Shown piece by piece: positions 16,455 through 25,545 of a stretch of 64,000 nt of DNA. How positions within the stretch are numbered: the stretch's first letter is position 1; each line of letters starts with the position of its first letter. The DNA comes from Chitinophagaceae bacterium (GTDB lineage: Bacteria > Bacteroidota > Bacteroidia > Chitinophagales > Chitinophagaceae), in NCBI GenBank assembly GCA_016719165.1, contig JADKAJ010000007.1, positions 62,001-126,000 on the forward strand, read 5' to 3'. The notes beneath the pieces were generated by a model, which did no database searches, was not told where the DNA came from, and saw only the letters and a list, made by a program, of their open reading frames with translations. Both the position numbers and the translations under genes were made by a program.

Positions 16455-17927
16455 ATGAAAACACAAAAAAAATATATACTTCTTTACTGGATAAAAAAAA
16501 GAAGAGAAAAAAGAAATACAATTATTAAAACAACCATCATAGGTATAACATTAATGCTGCTCGCACTGGTGGCAGCTGCACAGGATACCATAAAGACATT
16601 ATCACCACAGCAACTGGCTGCCATAATACGTCTTTATCACCCGATAGCCCGCCAGGCGGATATCAATATAGAAAAGGCCAAGGCAGGTATCATCACCGCA
16701 AAAGGAGGCTTTGATCCTCTCCTGACCAATGCTACAGCCCAAAAAACATTTGATGGCAATAACTATTACTATTATAACCGTCCTGAAATTACTATCCCTA
16801 CATGGTATGGAATCAGTATTAACGGCGGGTTAGAGTATTTATCCGGGAACCGGACCGATCCCCGGGATACAAAAGGAGAATCAAGCTTTATTGGCATTAC
16901 CATACCGCTTGCAAAGAATTTATTGATGGATAAACGAAGGGCTGCTTTGCAAACTGCAAAAATAATGAAGGAGGCGTCTGCTGTTGAAAAGAGAAGTATA
17001 ATTAATACACTTATGCAGGAAGCACTAACTATGTACTGGAACTGGGTGAAGCACTACCTGATCTATAAACTTGCAAGTGATGCTATAGCTATTAATGAAA
17101 AAAGGATTGAACTGATCCGGATCTCATTTCAGCAGGGAGACAGGCCTGCACTTGACACCATCGAAGCCTTAACACAATTACAGAATTTTCAGCTATGGCA
17201 ATCACAAGCCAGGCTTGACTTCCAGAATATGGGACTGGAATTATCTAATTATTTATGGGCTGCGGATAATACTCCTTTCTTTTTACAACCGGATGTGATA
17301 CCGGACGAGGAATCACAAATGCTAAAGGCTGATAGCTTCGTAACACCGGATCTTGCACAAATTCTCGAAACCATCAGGAATCAGCATCCTGACTTGTTAC
17401 AGTATCAATTCAAACTAAGTGCACTTGATATTGAAAAGAAATTAAAATTCCAGGAAATATTACCCACCGTTAACTTTCGCTATAATCAATTGGGCAGAGG
17501 GTATGACATTGCCAAAACAATAACAAACCCATTATTTGAAAATAGTTTTCAATACGGTATCAGCATTGGTATACCCTTACGGTTGTCTGCCGGAAGAGGT
17601 GAATATAAAACAGCAAAATTGAAAATAACTGAAACAAAACTACAACAATATCAAAAAATACAACAGCTGGAAAACAAAATAAAGAGCTATTATAATGAGC
17701 TCGCTGCTCTTAAAACACAGGTTTCGCTATATGAAAAGGCTGTTCAAAATTATAACACCCTGCTAAAAGGCGAAGAAACCCGTTTACTAAACGGGGAAAG
17801 CAGCTTATTTCTTGTTAATAATCGTGAAAGTAAAACCCTGGAAGCACTTCAAAAACTAACAGAATTAAAAGTCAAATACTTCCAGGCCAATAGCCTGTTA
17901 CTCGGTACAGCCGGAATGCTCAACTAA
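16455..17927 (+). CDS. TolC-family outer-membrane channel
   Basis: 490 aa, the length of an outer-membrane efflux protein. A basic leader (KKRREKRN) precedes a hydrophobic segment (IIGITLMLLALVAAAQ), then two outer-efflux repeats with long helices (QADINIEKAKAGIITAKGGF, SALDIEKKLKFQEILPTVNF, then KNKIKSYYNELAALKTQV). It completes the tripartite export operon with the upstream ABC and HlyD genes. The leader is unusually long (about 28 residues before the hydrophobic core); a shorter start is possible but no ATG fits better before it. A nested inverted repeat followed by a T tract lies downstream (17968-18019) and overlaps the 3' end of the convergent DabB gene. Confidence 0.88.
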   Translation: MKTQKKYILLYWIKKRREKRNTIIKTTIIGITLMLLALVAAAQDTIKTLSPQQLAAIIRLYHPIARQADINIEKAKAGIITAKGGFDPLLTNATAQKTFDGNNYYYYNRPEITIPTWYGISINGGLEYLSGNRTDPRDTKGESSFIGITIPLAKNLLMDKRRAALQTAKIMKEASAVEKRSIINTLMQEALTMYWNWVKHYLIYKLASDAIAINEKRIELIRISFQQGDRPALDTIEALTQLQNFQLWQSQARLDFQNMGLELSNYLWAADNTPFFLQPDVIPDEESQMLKADSFVTPDLAQILETIRNQHPDLLQYQFKLSALDIEKKLKFQEILPTVNFRYNQLGRGYDIAKTITNPLFENSFQYGISIGIPLRLSAGRGEYKTAKLKITETKLQQYQKIQQLENKIKSYYNELAALKTQVSLYEKAVQNYNTLLKGEETRLLNGESSLFLVNNRESKTLEALQKLTELKVKYFQANSLLLGTAGMLN

Positions 17928-17967
17928 ACGATAAAGCAGAACAGGGGTAATCAATAATCAGTATGGA

Positions 17968-18019
17968 GAATCATCCGCAAATTCAGGATGACCTGAAAGC
18001 TACCGGATGATTCAATTTT
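17968..18019 (+). terminator. Nested inverted repeat with T tract, terminator for the export operon
   Basis: GAATCATCCG (17968-17977) pairs with CGGATGATTC (18004-18013), enclosing a small TTCAGG/CCTGAA hairpin, and is followed by AATTTTTTAT. It overlaps the final codons of the convergent DabB gene. Confidence 0.55.
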
Positions 18020-19839
18020 TTATGCGGCCCGAAAAAGACCCGCAATAAAATACGAAAAGCCGCCAGTTCAATGAATACAAAACATAGTGCCATAAGAATG
18101 ATCAAAGCAACCTGGTTGCTGTGCACATAAGTAAAAAGTACATCAATACCTACAAATGCTGCTGTTAACGGAAAACCCAGTATACCCATAGCTGATAGCA
18201 AAAAAAGAAAGCCGGTTGTTTCCTCCTCATAGACGTACCCATGAAACTTGTTTAGCGAAATATCGTTATCAATAGTCTTGATTTTGTGCAAACAATAATA
18301 CCCCAGCATGAATGCTGCCAAAACCCCGCTGGCATAAAAAATAATTTCAATAAAATTTACATGCGGTACATTAAACAATATTGCAGCGATGATAAATAAA
18401 TGCCCGGTTAATAAATATATCCATGCTTTCAAAGCAGATTTTCTGTATGAAAATGAGAAAAGTATAACGGACAGGGCAATACTCATTAAAGTAAGCGGAA
18501 GTATACCACCAAAGGTTTGTACAACGGTCGGACTGAAATAACCCAGTGCCAAAACGCCAAGCCCCGTGAACAGAAGTACAGCAACGAAAACAGTTGAGTG
18601 TAAAAATTGAAGCTTTTTGCCGATCCATTTAAAAGGACTCCACAGATAGTTAAACATAATGGTATCCAGATTCCACTCCTTTATACCCAGCATATATAGT
18701 GAAGCTTTGATCCTGGACACTGGCTTTTGCATGGGTAGAGTATAATGAAAATACTGGTGATGTACCAAATAATTTAACACCGAAGGCGAAACCAGCAGCT
18801 GATACGTTCTTAGAAATGCATTGCCTGCAAAATGAATGAGCACAAGCCAATGAAAGCCTAATGCAATTTCAATGAACATTAATCCGATTTGTGCAGCTGA
18901 GGAATAAGCGATCTGCGTCTTTACTGTTGGCTGTACCCTGGCGATCATTGTTGCAACGATAGCTGTTAGCCCGCCAATAATAATGATCAGAACCTTTGCC
19001 CATAACATATCCTCCCAAAAGGGGTGCGTACGCAGCAATAAAAAAATACCGATATGAACACTCAATGAACCGTAAAAGATAGCAGAAGAAGAAGTAGGAC
19101 CCTCCATGGCCCTGGGCAACCAGGTAGTGAAAGGAAATTGCGCTGACTTGATAGCCGCAGGCAAAATCAACATACAAACAATAAAGATAGCCATCCCGGG
19201 TTGGCCCAATGCTATGGCTGTATTTTTGGCTTCACCCAGTTGGGCGAATGTAATGTTTTGATGTGTGAGGTGATGCATCATCCACATGGCCAGCATAATA
19301 GCCACGTCACTGATCCGGTAATAAGAAACAGCCTTGAATGCATTTTTAACAGGCAAATAACGGTTGCGGTAAAAAGCTATTAATAAAAATGAGCAAATGC
19401 CTTTTATCTCCCAGCCAATAAAAAGAGTTTCAAAATTTCCTGATAAAATAATAAAATTATATGCAGTAGCAAATAACAAAATAGTATTAAAAAATCTTTT
19501 ATACCCCTGGTCACGGTGCATATAATATTTGCTGAAAGTTGCTACCAAAAAAAATAACAGCGCCCCGACTACACTAAATACAGCTGTTATTTCATCATAA
19601 TACAATTGAATTGCAAATACAAAATCATCTGTTTGGTAAAGGGTTGCCAGTTTATAGCTGACAGGTTTATAGCCTTCCAACATCCACCAAATAAAAAAGG
19701 ATATGGAGACAACTATATAAAAAATCTTAGTGACCCGTACGATATAGCCGATGGGCCTTTCACTTTTGTTTTGCCATACAAGTGAAGCAAAAAAAGCCAG
19801 CATCGGAATAGCAATGAATAAGATCAGAAGTTGGTTCAT
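17983..19839 (-). CDS. dabB: DabB: proton-coupled membrane subunit of the DAB inorganic carbon complex
   Basis: 618 aa, a polytopic NuoL/MrpA-like proton channel. Conserved family blocks are FIGWEIKGICSFLLIAFYRN and KSAQFPFTTWLPRAMEGPTS, the latter nearly identical to the antiporter-like subunits of complex I. No complex I genes are around; instead it follows dabA, 75 bp downstream on the same strand. In characterised DAB systems (Halothiobacillus, also MpsAB of Staphylococcus) DabB couples an ion gradient to DabA, which hydrates CO2 to bicarbonate in the cytoplasm. The operon context with carbonic anhydrase and a SulP permease supports the assignment. About 14 membrane segments are expected. 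Confidence 0.85.
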   Translation of the reverse strand: MNQLLILFIAIPMLAFFASLVWQNKSERPIGYIVRVTKIFYIVVSISFFIWWMLEGYKPVSYKLATLYQTDDFVFAIQLYYDEITAVFSVVGALLFFLVATFSKYYMHRDQGYKRFFNTILLFATAYNFIILSGNFETLFIGWEIKGICSFLLIAFYRNRYLPVKNAFKAVSYYRISDVAIMLAMWMMHHLTHQNITFAQLGEAKNTAIALGQPGMAIFIVCMLILPAAIKSAQFPFTTWLPRAMEGPTSSSAIFYGSLSVHIGIFLLLRTHPFWEDMLWAKVLIIIIGGLTAIVATMIARVQPTVKTQIAYSSAAQIGLMFIEIALGFHWLVLIHFAGNAFLRTYQLLVSPSVLNYLVHHQYFHYTLPMQKPVSRIKASLYMLGIKEWNLDTIMFNYLWSPFKWIGKKLQFLHSTVFVAVLLFTGLGVLALGYFSPTVVQTFGGILPLTLMSIALSVILFSFSYRKSALKAWIYLLTGHLFIIAAILFNVPHVNFIEIIFYASGVLAAFMLGYYCLHKIKTIDNDISLNKFHGYVYEEETTGFLFLLSAMGILGFPLTAAFVGIDVLFTYVHSNQVALIILMALCFVFIELAAFRILLRVFFGPHKKLNHPVAFRSS

Positions 19840-19914
19840 TTATATTTTTTTCATACAGGTTTTACAGAAAGGAAATAATCAAATTCATAAAACCGGTATG
19901 CTCGGTGAGCTGTT

Positions 19915-22563
19915 TTAATCCAGTAAATACACTGGTAAATTTTCCTCGGTAGCATGCACAATATGATTCGTTTCCATTTCCTTTGCCCCTTCAATAAATT
20001 CTTCCATATTGTGAATGGTTTTAATATCCCCTGCATCGGTAATGGGTTCATATTTTGTAAATGCACCGTTTCTGAAATAATAAAACTGCTTTTCTTCCGG
20101 GTGAAGGGACACAATATGCACCCACTCGTTGTTATACCATTCAAATACTTCAGGGGAGGACTGTATAGCTTTCAAAACGATATCAGGCCGGTGCTCCACT
20201 ATCACCAATAACCTTACCGGATCATGCACTTCGATCATTTGCCACGGAAGGCCGGGTCGCAGATCTCCATCACTACTATTAGCCACTCCAAACAGTCCCA
20301 TCACATTATGAGGAAGCTTGGTACCTGCACCCAGCTTTATATTATCTACTCTTGAAAAATAATACTCGAGATTGATGCCACCACAAACCAACCCAATGGG
20401 ACGCATTACAGCAGCCAGTATAGTCCCGTCTGCATCTGTAGTATGATCATAACTATTGAGAAAAGCACGACGGTCCAAAAACAAACCTTTGGTTACCTGC
20501 CTGCGGCCAATAATGGCTAATGTATTTGTGCCATGACCCAGTTCCGGCCTTGGCTCAAACAAAGAGACAGAACGGCTATGAATCGCTTTACGAACCTGCT
20601 CTAACTCCTGTTTGGTATTAATAGATGCAAATCGCCTGCTTCGTTCTTTTGCATTCAGGTTAAGTGCTGTTTCAAAATTCTGAATATTGATAATGTGTCT
20701 TTTAGTATTTTCTTCTGAAAGTATCTTTTCATCATAATAGGCCATCACATCTGCAGCTGTATCATGCATGGCACCAACAAATTGTGTGGAAGCGGGAATG
20801 TTTATTCCCTTACCTGACAATATCTCCCTTATTTTAGTATGATTTAATATAAATGCCTGTACCCTGGCGTTCGTCGCACCGGGTCTTCCGCTGCAGGCTC
20901 CGCAATCATGTGCACCGTGATGCGGGTTGTTGGCGCTGCTGCTTCCGTGTGCAACAATGTAAACGATTGGTGCAAAATCTTTGAGTAAGCCAATACCTCT
21001 TAAGAAACCTTCGCCCCTTGCTGCCATCTCTTCAAGCGTATAACCGACCTGCAATCCATTCTCAATATCTGATAGATGCTTATTTTCAATAGTGAGTGAC
21101 GATTGTTTATCCATGTGTCCGTAAGCATTGGAAATAGCCGGACTCATTTTCGGACGAAACATCATTTGCATCTTCTTTACAAATGCCCATAATCCAAAGC
21201 CTATGCTCAGGAAAAATCCTGATAAAATGCCATGTGTGTATTTCGTATAGATCAGTTCTTCTTTTTGGAGTGATTTTGAATCAGACTCCTTTATAAGGTA
21301 TTTGGGTGTTACTGGTGCCGGGCACAGCTTATCATAAAATTTACTCCCCTGCTGCTGAAAATAGAACTCCACACCAAAAAAACCTGGTGCGCCAAATGTT
21401 TCTGCGCTTTTATCTACTGCCTCTATATGTCGCCGGATGGAATCCTCTCTTTCATCGATGCAGAAAATAGCCTGAAGGGAGGGGCCGACAGTTTTATCCG
21501 TTAATGAGAATTTATTTATCCCCTTATTATTTAAAATTCTTTTCGAATCAGCAAGACTAATACCTTTCAGCACTGAATCATAATAACTCCATTCAAAAGC
21601 GTCCTGCCATAGTTCTATTACCTGGGCAAATTCTGTTTTGTGCACCTCAGCAAAGAAATTTACCGGTGGTGCTGAAACATGGCTGGCCAAAGGCTGCCAT
21701 TTATTCCCTAATGCGTGGTTTAATGCATCCAGTTCCATCAGCAATTCAAATTCCACCAGCTCTTTGAATATGATATTTTTTCTGTCCAACAGCGTATGCG
21801 GGTTATCTTCCACCGCACTTACAAAACCACTCCATCCATGATGGGCAAATTGCTGATCAAATAAATACTGTTCGAAATATGCTGAATCACCAACAATAAC
21901 TTGTAACAAATCTGTAATGGTATACTGCCCGGATAAAAATTGCTGCCTGACAGCCTTGGTCCTGAAGAAACTGACAAAACTATTCTGCTCCAATTCTTTT
22001 ATACTGTCAATGAAAGATTTATTGACAACGGGAAACCCTTCAATAGCAATACCCTGGTCCAGGAAAGTACAAAGTATACGAAACAGCAGCGGGTGTACTT
22101 TATTATCTAAATCCAGCCCATATACATCCTTCCAATGTTTTCGCAACTGCCCGATTCGGGGCTGATTGATTGTTTCATACTCTTTACTGATCAAGTTTTT
22201 CTTCCAATCAGCTATTGCAACTTTCCCTTTTTTACCAGCGATCACCATTTGCAGAATATCTTCCCTGATTCGTCCGGTTTTATACATTTCCCGGTATTCC
22301 GGCAATTGCAAATGCACCTGGAAGCCAAAAATTTTAGAGGCTGTAAAGATGGCATCATAAAACTTCATGTGCTGAAACGCATGCAGGGAATTATGATGAA
22401 TAAAATCCCGCAATGCCTGTTGCGATGGAAGATAATGCTTCAATTCATGGAGGACATGTTCTACATCAACATGTCTATGTGATATACCTGAAGCAACGTC
22501 TTTATTCAAACCCTGCCCGGTAGCCGGGATAACAATCGCATCTGTTTCTTTTTGCATTAGCAA
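19915..22563 (-). CDS. dabA: DabA: cytoplasmic zinc subunit of the DAB inorganic carbon complex (DUF2309)
   Basis: 882 aa, the expected length. It is a beta-carbonic-anhydrase-like zinc protein that traps CO2 as bicarbonate together with DabB. All four ligand positions reported for Halothiobacillus DabA (Cys351, Asp353, His524, Cys539) have counterparts: Cys368 and Asp370 in AIFCIDEREDS, His539 in IVAHGSSS and Cys554 in HDCGACSG. The spacing from His to Cys is 15 residues in both. The N-terminal motif DFIHHNSLHAF is also characteristic. It starts 3 bp after the SulP gene stop and lies directly upstream of dabB, so they are cotranscribed. A later ATG at codon 3 is a possible start. Confidence 0.93.
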   Translation of the reverse strand: MLMQKETDAIVIPATGQGLNKDVASGISHRHVDVEHVLHELKHYLPSQQALRDFIHHNSLHAFQHMKFYDAIFTASKIFGFQVHLQLPEYREMYKTGRIREDILQMVIAGKKGKVAIADWKKNLISKEYETINQPRIGQLRKHWKDVYGLDLDNKVHPLLFRILCTFLDQGIAIEGFPVVNKSFIDSIKELEQNSFVSFFRTKAVRQQFLSGQYTITDLLQVIVGDSAYFEQYLFDQQFAHHGWSGFVSAVEDNPHTLLDRKNIIFKELVEFELLMELDALNHALGNKWQPLASHVSAPPVNFFAEVHKTEFAQVIELWQDAFEWSYYDSVLKGISLADSKRILNNKGINKFSLTDKTVGPSLQAIFCIDEREDSIRRHIEAVDKSAETFGAPGFFGVEFYFQQQGSKFYDKLCPAPVTPKYLIKESDSKSLQKEELIYTKYTHGILSGFFLSIGFGLWAFVKKMQMMFRPKMSPAISNAYGHMDKQSSLTIENKHLSDIENGLQVGYTLEEMAARGEGFLRGIGLLKDFAPIVYIVAHGSSSANNPHHGAHDCGACSGRPGATNARVQAFILNHTKIREILSGKGINIPASTQFVGAMHDTAADVMAYYDEKILSEENTKRHIINIQNFETALNLNAKERSRRFASINTKQELEQVRKAIHSRSVSLFEPRPELGHGTNTLAIIGRRQVTKGLFLDRRAFLNSYDHTTDADGTILAAVMRPIGLVCGGINLEYYFSRVDNIKLGAGTKLPHNVMGLFGVANSSDGDLRPGLPWQMIEVHDPVRLLVIVEHRPDIVLKAIQSSPEVFEWYNNEWVHIVSLHPEEKQFYYFRNGAFTKYEPITDAGDIKTIHNMEEFIEGAKEMETNHIVHATEENLPVYLLD

Positions 22564-22566
22564 TAT

Positions 22567-24144
22567 TTAATCCTTTTCTGAATGCACATGAATTGCATCC
22601 TCCATCTTGTAAGCCGGTTTAAAATTCCGCAGGCTTACAGAAATATTCTTATCCTTTGAACCAAAATTCAAAAAGTCCCTGAGCAGTTCCAGTACATCAT
22701 AGTCAATATATACTGTGTTGGCTGCATCAATCACCACTTTGCTGTTGGCCGGCAAATGAGCCAGGGTTTGCTTCACAGCAGCTTTATTCAAAAAGGATAC
22801 TTCCTGTGCCAGGTCTATATGAATGGTCTCTCCTTCCTGGTGCTTCTCCTTTTTAAAGAAATAAGCCAGTTTCATATTCCCCCGGAGAATGAAAAATATA
22901 CTTACAGCAAGGCCGATACCCACCCCTTTTAATAAATCGGTAAAAACAACAGCCAATACTGTCACCATAAAGGGAATAAACTGATGTTTACCGGTATGCC
23001 ACATATGCTTAAATACTTTGGGACTTGCCAGTTTCAAACCGATCATAATCAAAATAGCAGCCAGGCAAGCCATAGGTATTTTATTCAATAATCCAGGTAT
23101 TGCAACTACAGCCACTAGCAGAAATACTCCATGTGCAATCGTTGATAATTTGGACCTAGCACCGGCATTCACATTGGCCGAAGTTCTTACGATAACAGAT
23201 GTCATAGGTAACCCACCAATCATTCCGGCCAGCATATTACCAATACCCTGGGCTCTCAATTCTGTGTTGGCACTGGAAAACCGCTTGAGAGGGTCCATCT
23301 TGTCTCCAGCCTCAAGGCACAGTAATGTTTCAATACTTGCCACAATAGCAATAGTTGCCCCAATCACCCAAACATCAGGGTTGGTAAAGCCAGATAGTGC
23401 CGGAACAGTAAACTGGCCAAAAAATTCGTTGAAAGAAGATGCGGTTGGCAAGGTCACCAGGTGCTCCTGGGAGATCGCCAGGCTGGATCCCGTTGATTTA
23501 AATATTTCATTAAGGAGGATACCAACCACTACAGCTACTAAAGCACCCGGTACTGCTTTAATTTTCTTAAGTGCAGGAATTTTATTGAAGGCAATCAAAA
23601 TAATCAATGACACAACGGTAACTATAATGGCACCGACATGAGCATAATTAAATGAATGAATGATCTCTGTAAAGAAACCTTTATCATCATTAATGAGTTC
23701 ATAAGAAAAGAAATCTCCTTCATGCGCCTTATCGTAACCAATAGCATGCGGTATCTCCTTTTTAATAATAATAATACCGATAGCTGCCAACATTCCTTCA
23801 ATTACACTCGAAGGGAAGTAACTGGAAATACCCCCTGCTTTAACCAACCCAAGTGTCAGCTGGATCACCCCTGCAATAACTACAGCCAGAAGAAAGGGTT
23901 CATAACCAAGGTCGGTAATAGCTGCCAGTACAATAGCAATAAGTCCGGCTGCCGGACCCGAAACACTGACGTTTGAATTACTTAAAAACCCTACAATAAT
24001 ACCTCCAATGATACCGGTAATAATGCCGGCAAAGGGTGGCGCACCACTGGCCACTGCAATCCCCAAACAAAGTGGTAACGCCACTAAAAAGACTACCATG
24101 CCCGACAATAAATCCGCCTTAAAAAATTTTGTACTTAATTTCAT
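22567..24144 (-). CDS. SulP-family anion permease, likely bicarbonate (BicA-like)
   Basis: 525 aa. The inner-membrane SulP core includes DLLSGMVVFLVALPLCLGIA, SVSGPAAGLIAIVLAA and GMIGGLPMTSVIVRTSANVN. A C-terminal STAS domain (residues about 440-525, with NSKVVIDAANTVYIDYD) completes it. SulP proteins carry sulfate, bicarbonate or organic anions; no sequence feature seen here proves the substrate. The placement between a carbonic anhydrase gene (51 bp upstream) and dabA (3 bp downstream) strongly suggests bicarbonate/Na+ or H+ symport, as for cyanobacterial BicA. A sulfate role is less likely because no sulfate assimilation gene is near. Confidence 0.88.
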   Translation of the reverse strand: MKLSTKFFKADLLSGMVVFLVALPLCLGIAVASGAPPFAGIITGIIGGIIVGFLSNSNVSVSGPAAGLIAIVLAAITDLGYEPFLLAVVIAGVIQLTLGLVKAGGISSYFPSSVIEGMLAAIGIIIIKKEIPHAIGYDKAHEGDFFSYELINDDKGFFTEIIHSFNYAHVGAIIVTVVSLIILIAFNKIPALKKIKAVPGALVAVVVGILLNEIFKSTGSSLAISQEHLVTLPTASSFNEFFGQFTVPALSGFTNPDVWVIGATIAIVASIETLLCLEAGDKMDPLKRFSSANTELRAQGIGNMLAGMIGGLPMTSVIVRTSANVNAGARSKLSTIAHGVFLLVAVVAIPGLLNKIPMACLAAILIMIGLKLASPKVFKHMWHTGKHQFIPFMVTVLAVVFTDLLKGVGIGLAVSIFFILRGNMKLAYFFKKEKHQEGETIHIDLAQEVSFLNKAAVKQTLAHLPANSKVVIDAANTVYIDYDVLELLRDFLNFGSKDKNISVSLRNFKPAYKMEDAIHVHSEKD

Positions 24145-24195
24145 TTTAGCTGCAGTATTTTTTTACACTATAAGAAAACGGTATTTCACTTCTAA

Positions 24196-24852
24196 TTAAA
24201 CCTTTTCAAGGACTTTGTCTTCCTTTCTTTTTTTGGTCAGGTTTTTAAAGAAATCCACCTGGCCATTCTCCACATTATATATTCCGCCAACGATACCAAT
24301 CTCCCCTTTTTCAAACATTTCTTTGACGATTTTACTGCGGGTCAGAATTTCTTCCAGGCTGTTTTCCACATTAGCATAGGCAACATTATCGTGAAAGAGA
24401 TGATCTTTTTCATCCTTAAGCATGGCTTTACTGATAGAAGGATGTATACGCTTAAGCAGTTCTGTAATATGGCCATCGGCTACACCCTGCTTTGCACTTT
24501 TTATGGCTCCGCATTCGGTATGGCCCAGCACCATCAATACCTTTGAACCAACATATTTTACAGCATATTCAATGCTGGCAAGTATATCATTGTTTACTAT
24601 ATTTCCAGCTATACGGATACTGAACAAGTCACCAAGCCCCTGGTCAAATATTAACTCTACCGAAGTACGGGAATCCATGCAACTCAATATTACAGCAAAT
24701 GGATATTGTCCTTCCCGGGTTTCATTCACCATCTCTAAATGATCATGGTCAGAACTAAGATTATTAACAAACCGGTCATTCCCTTCTACCAGAATTTCAT
24801 AACATTTATATGGCGTAAGGTTTTGCAAATATTCTTTCGAATGCTTTCTCAT
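24196..24852 (-). CDS. Beta-class carbonic anhydrase (first of two)
   Basis: 218 aa cytoplasmic zinc enzyme interconverting CO2 and bicarbonate. Zinc ligands are Cys58 (LSCMDSR, with Asp60 and Arg62), His111 and Cys114 (LGHTECGA). The SCMDSR form and the longer N-terminus differ from the Can-type enzyme encoded at 25546, so the two are distant paralogues. It is the first of the minus-strand series carbonic anhydrase, SulP, dabA, dabB. Its C-terminus is lysine-rich (FKNLTKKRKEDKVLEKV). Having a carbonic anhydrase beside DAB may seem redundant; it could equilibrate imported bicarbonate for carboxylases. Confidence 0.94.
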   Translation of the reverse strand: MRKHSKEYLQNLTPYKCYEILVEGNDRFVNNLSSDHDHLEMVNETREGQYPFAVILSCMDSRTSVELIFDQGLGDLFSIRIAGNIVNNDILASIEYAVKYVGSKVLMVLGHTECGAIKSAKQGVADGHITELLKRIHPSISKAMLKDEKDHLFHDNVAYANVENSLEEILTRSKIVKEMFEKGEIGIVGGIYNVENGQVDFFKNLTKKRKEDKVLEKV

Positions 24853-24955
24853 CAGATTAATTATTTAAGTTGCTATCATGTATAATGACAGCATTATTAT
24901 TGTAATGTATTTAGTTAACAGGCTTATTTAAAAGCCACCGCAAGAAATGGGATCT

Positions 24956-25315
24956 TTATGAAGCAGCGTTTGGAGGAGGGACCAGTAATTCGCCGTGAAA
25001 AGCGGTATATGTACCTGAGTTCTCGCATTTATGGTATTGCGAAACAATTAATAAAAAATGATCAGCCCCGTGATGATCATGCAGGTATTCTTCAGAAAAA
25101 GAACTGCTGTTGGGCGTTTTTTCTTCAGTAGTATTGCCAAAGGGATTGGCTGTTTCTTCTTCGGTGCCGGCATTGGCAGACAATTGCTGGCTACTTCGTT
25201 CTTTCTGGCTATTAAATACAAAGGGAGTACTTACAGTAAGCCATAAAAGAGCCAATATCATAAATATGGCCGAAGCCACCTGGAAAGTATTATATGTTTT
25301 ACTGTTTTTTCCCAT
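24956..25315 (-). CDS. Small single-TM protein of the carbonic anhydrase/DAB cluster, 119 aa
   Basis: Start placed at 25315 (MGKNSKTYNTFQ), giving one membrane segment (SAIFMILALLWLTVSTPFVF) directly after a short basic head; the longer upstream frame has no feature supporting it. The exported part is polar (Ser/Glu/Asn-rich), contains HDHHGADH and ends with YHKCENSGTYTAFHGELL followed by VPPPNAAS. No named family is recognised, but I recall similar proteins beside SulP and carbonic anhydrase genes in Bacteroidota. It lies 103 bp upstream of the first carbonic anhydrase on the same strand, so it may be the first gene of the operon. The His cluster could bind metal; that is speculation. Confidence 0.65.
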   Translation of the reverse strand: MGKNSKTYNTFQVASAIFMILALLWLTVSTPFVFNSQKERSSQQLSANAGTEEETANPFGNTTEEKTPNSSSFSEEYLHDHHGADHFLLIVSQYHKCENSGTYTAFHGELLVPPPNAAS

Positions 25316-25545
25316 CAAAGTGTCGCAAAATAACATTTTGGACCTTGTAATCCAAACCTTTCTACAAGGCCGGGCGAATGTCAAAATTTCAGATTGCCTT
25401 TATTAACCCGGTAAAAATAACAGGTAAGCAGTAAACTTGTTTAAGTTTATTGTCATATTTTATTTAATTTTTTAAATACGGCGCAAAAGTTAGTTTTCAT
25501 TTTGAATGCATTAGAGGCTATTTTTAAATAATATTTAAACTCCAT

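Noticed and set aside
17983..19839. NADH dehydrogenase subunit L (complex I)
   Set aside because: Sequence blocks are shared, but no other complex I gene is present and dabA precedes it, so DabB is the better call.
23018..23641. 207-codon plus-strand frame inside the SulP gene
   Set aside because: Shadow of the permease on the other strand; no start context or conserved motif.
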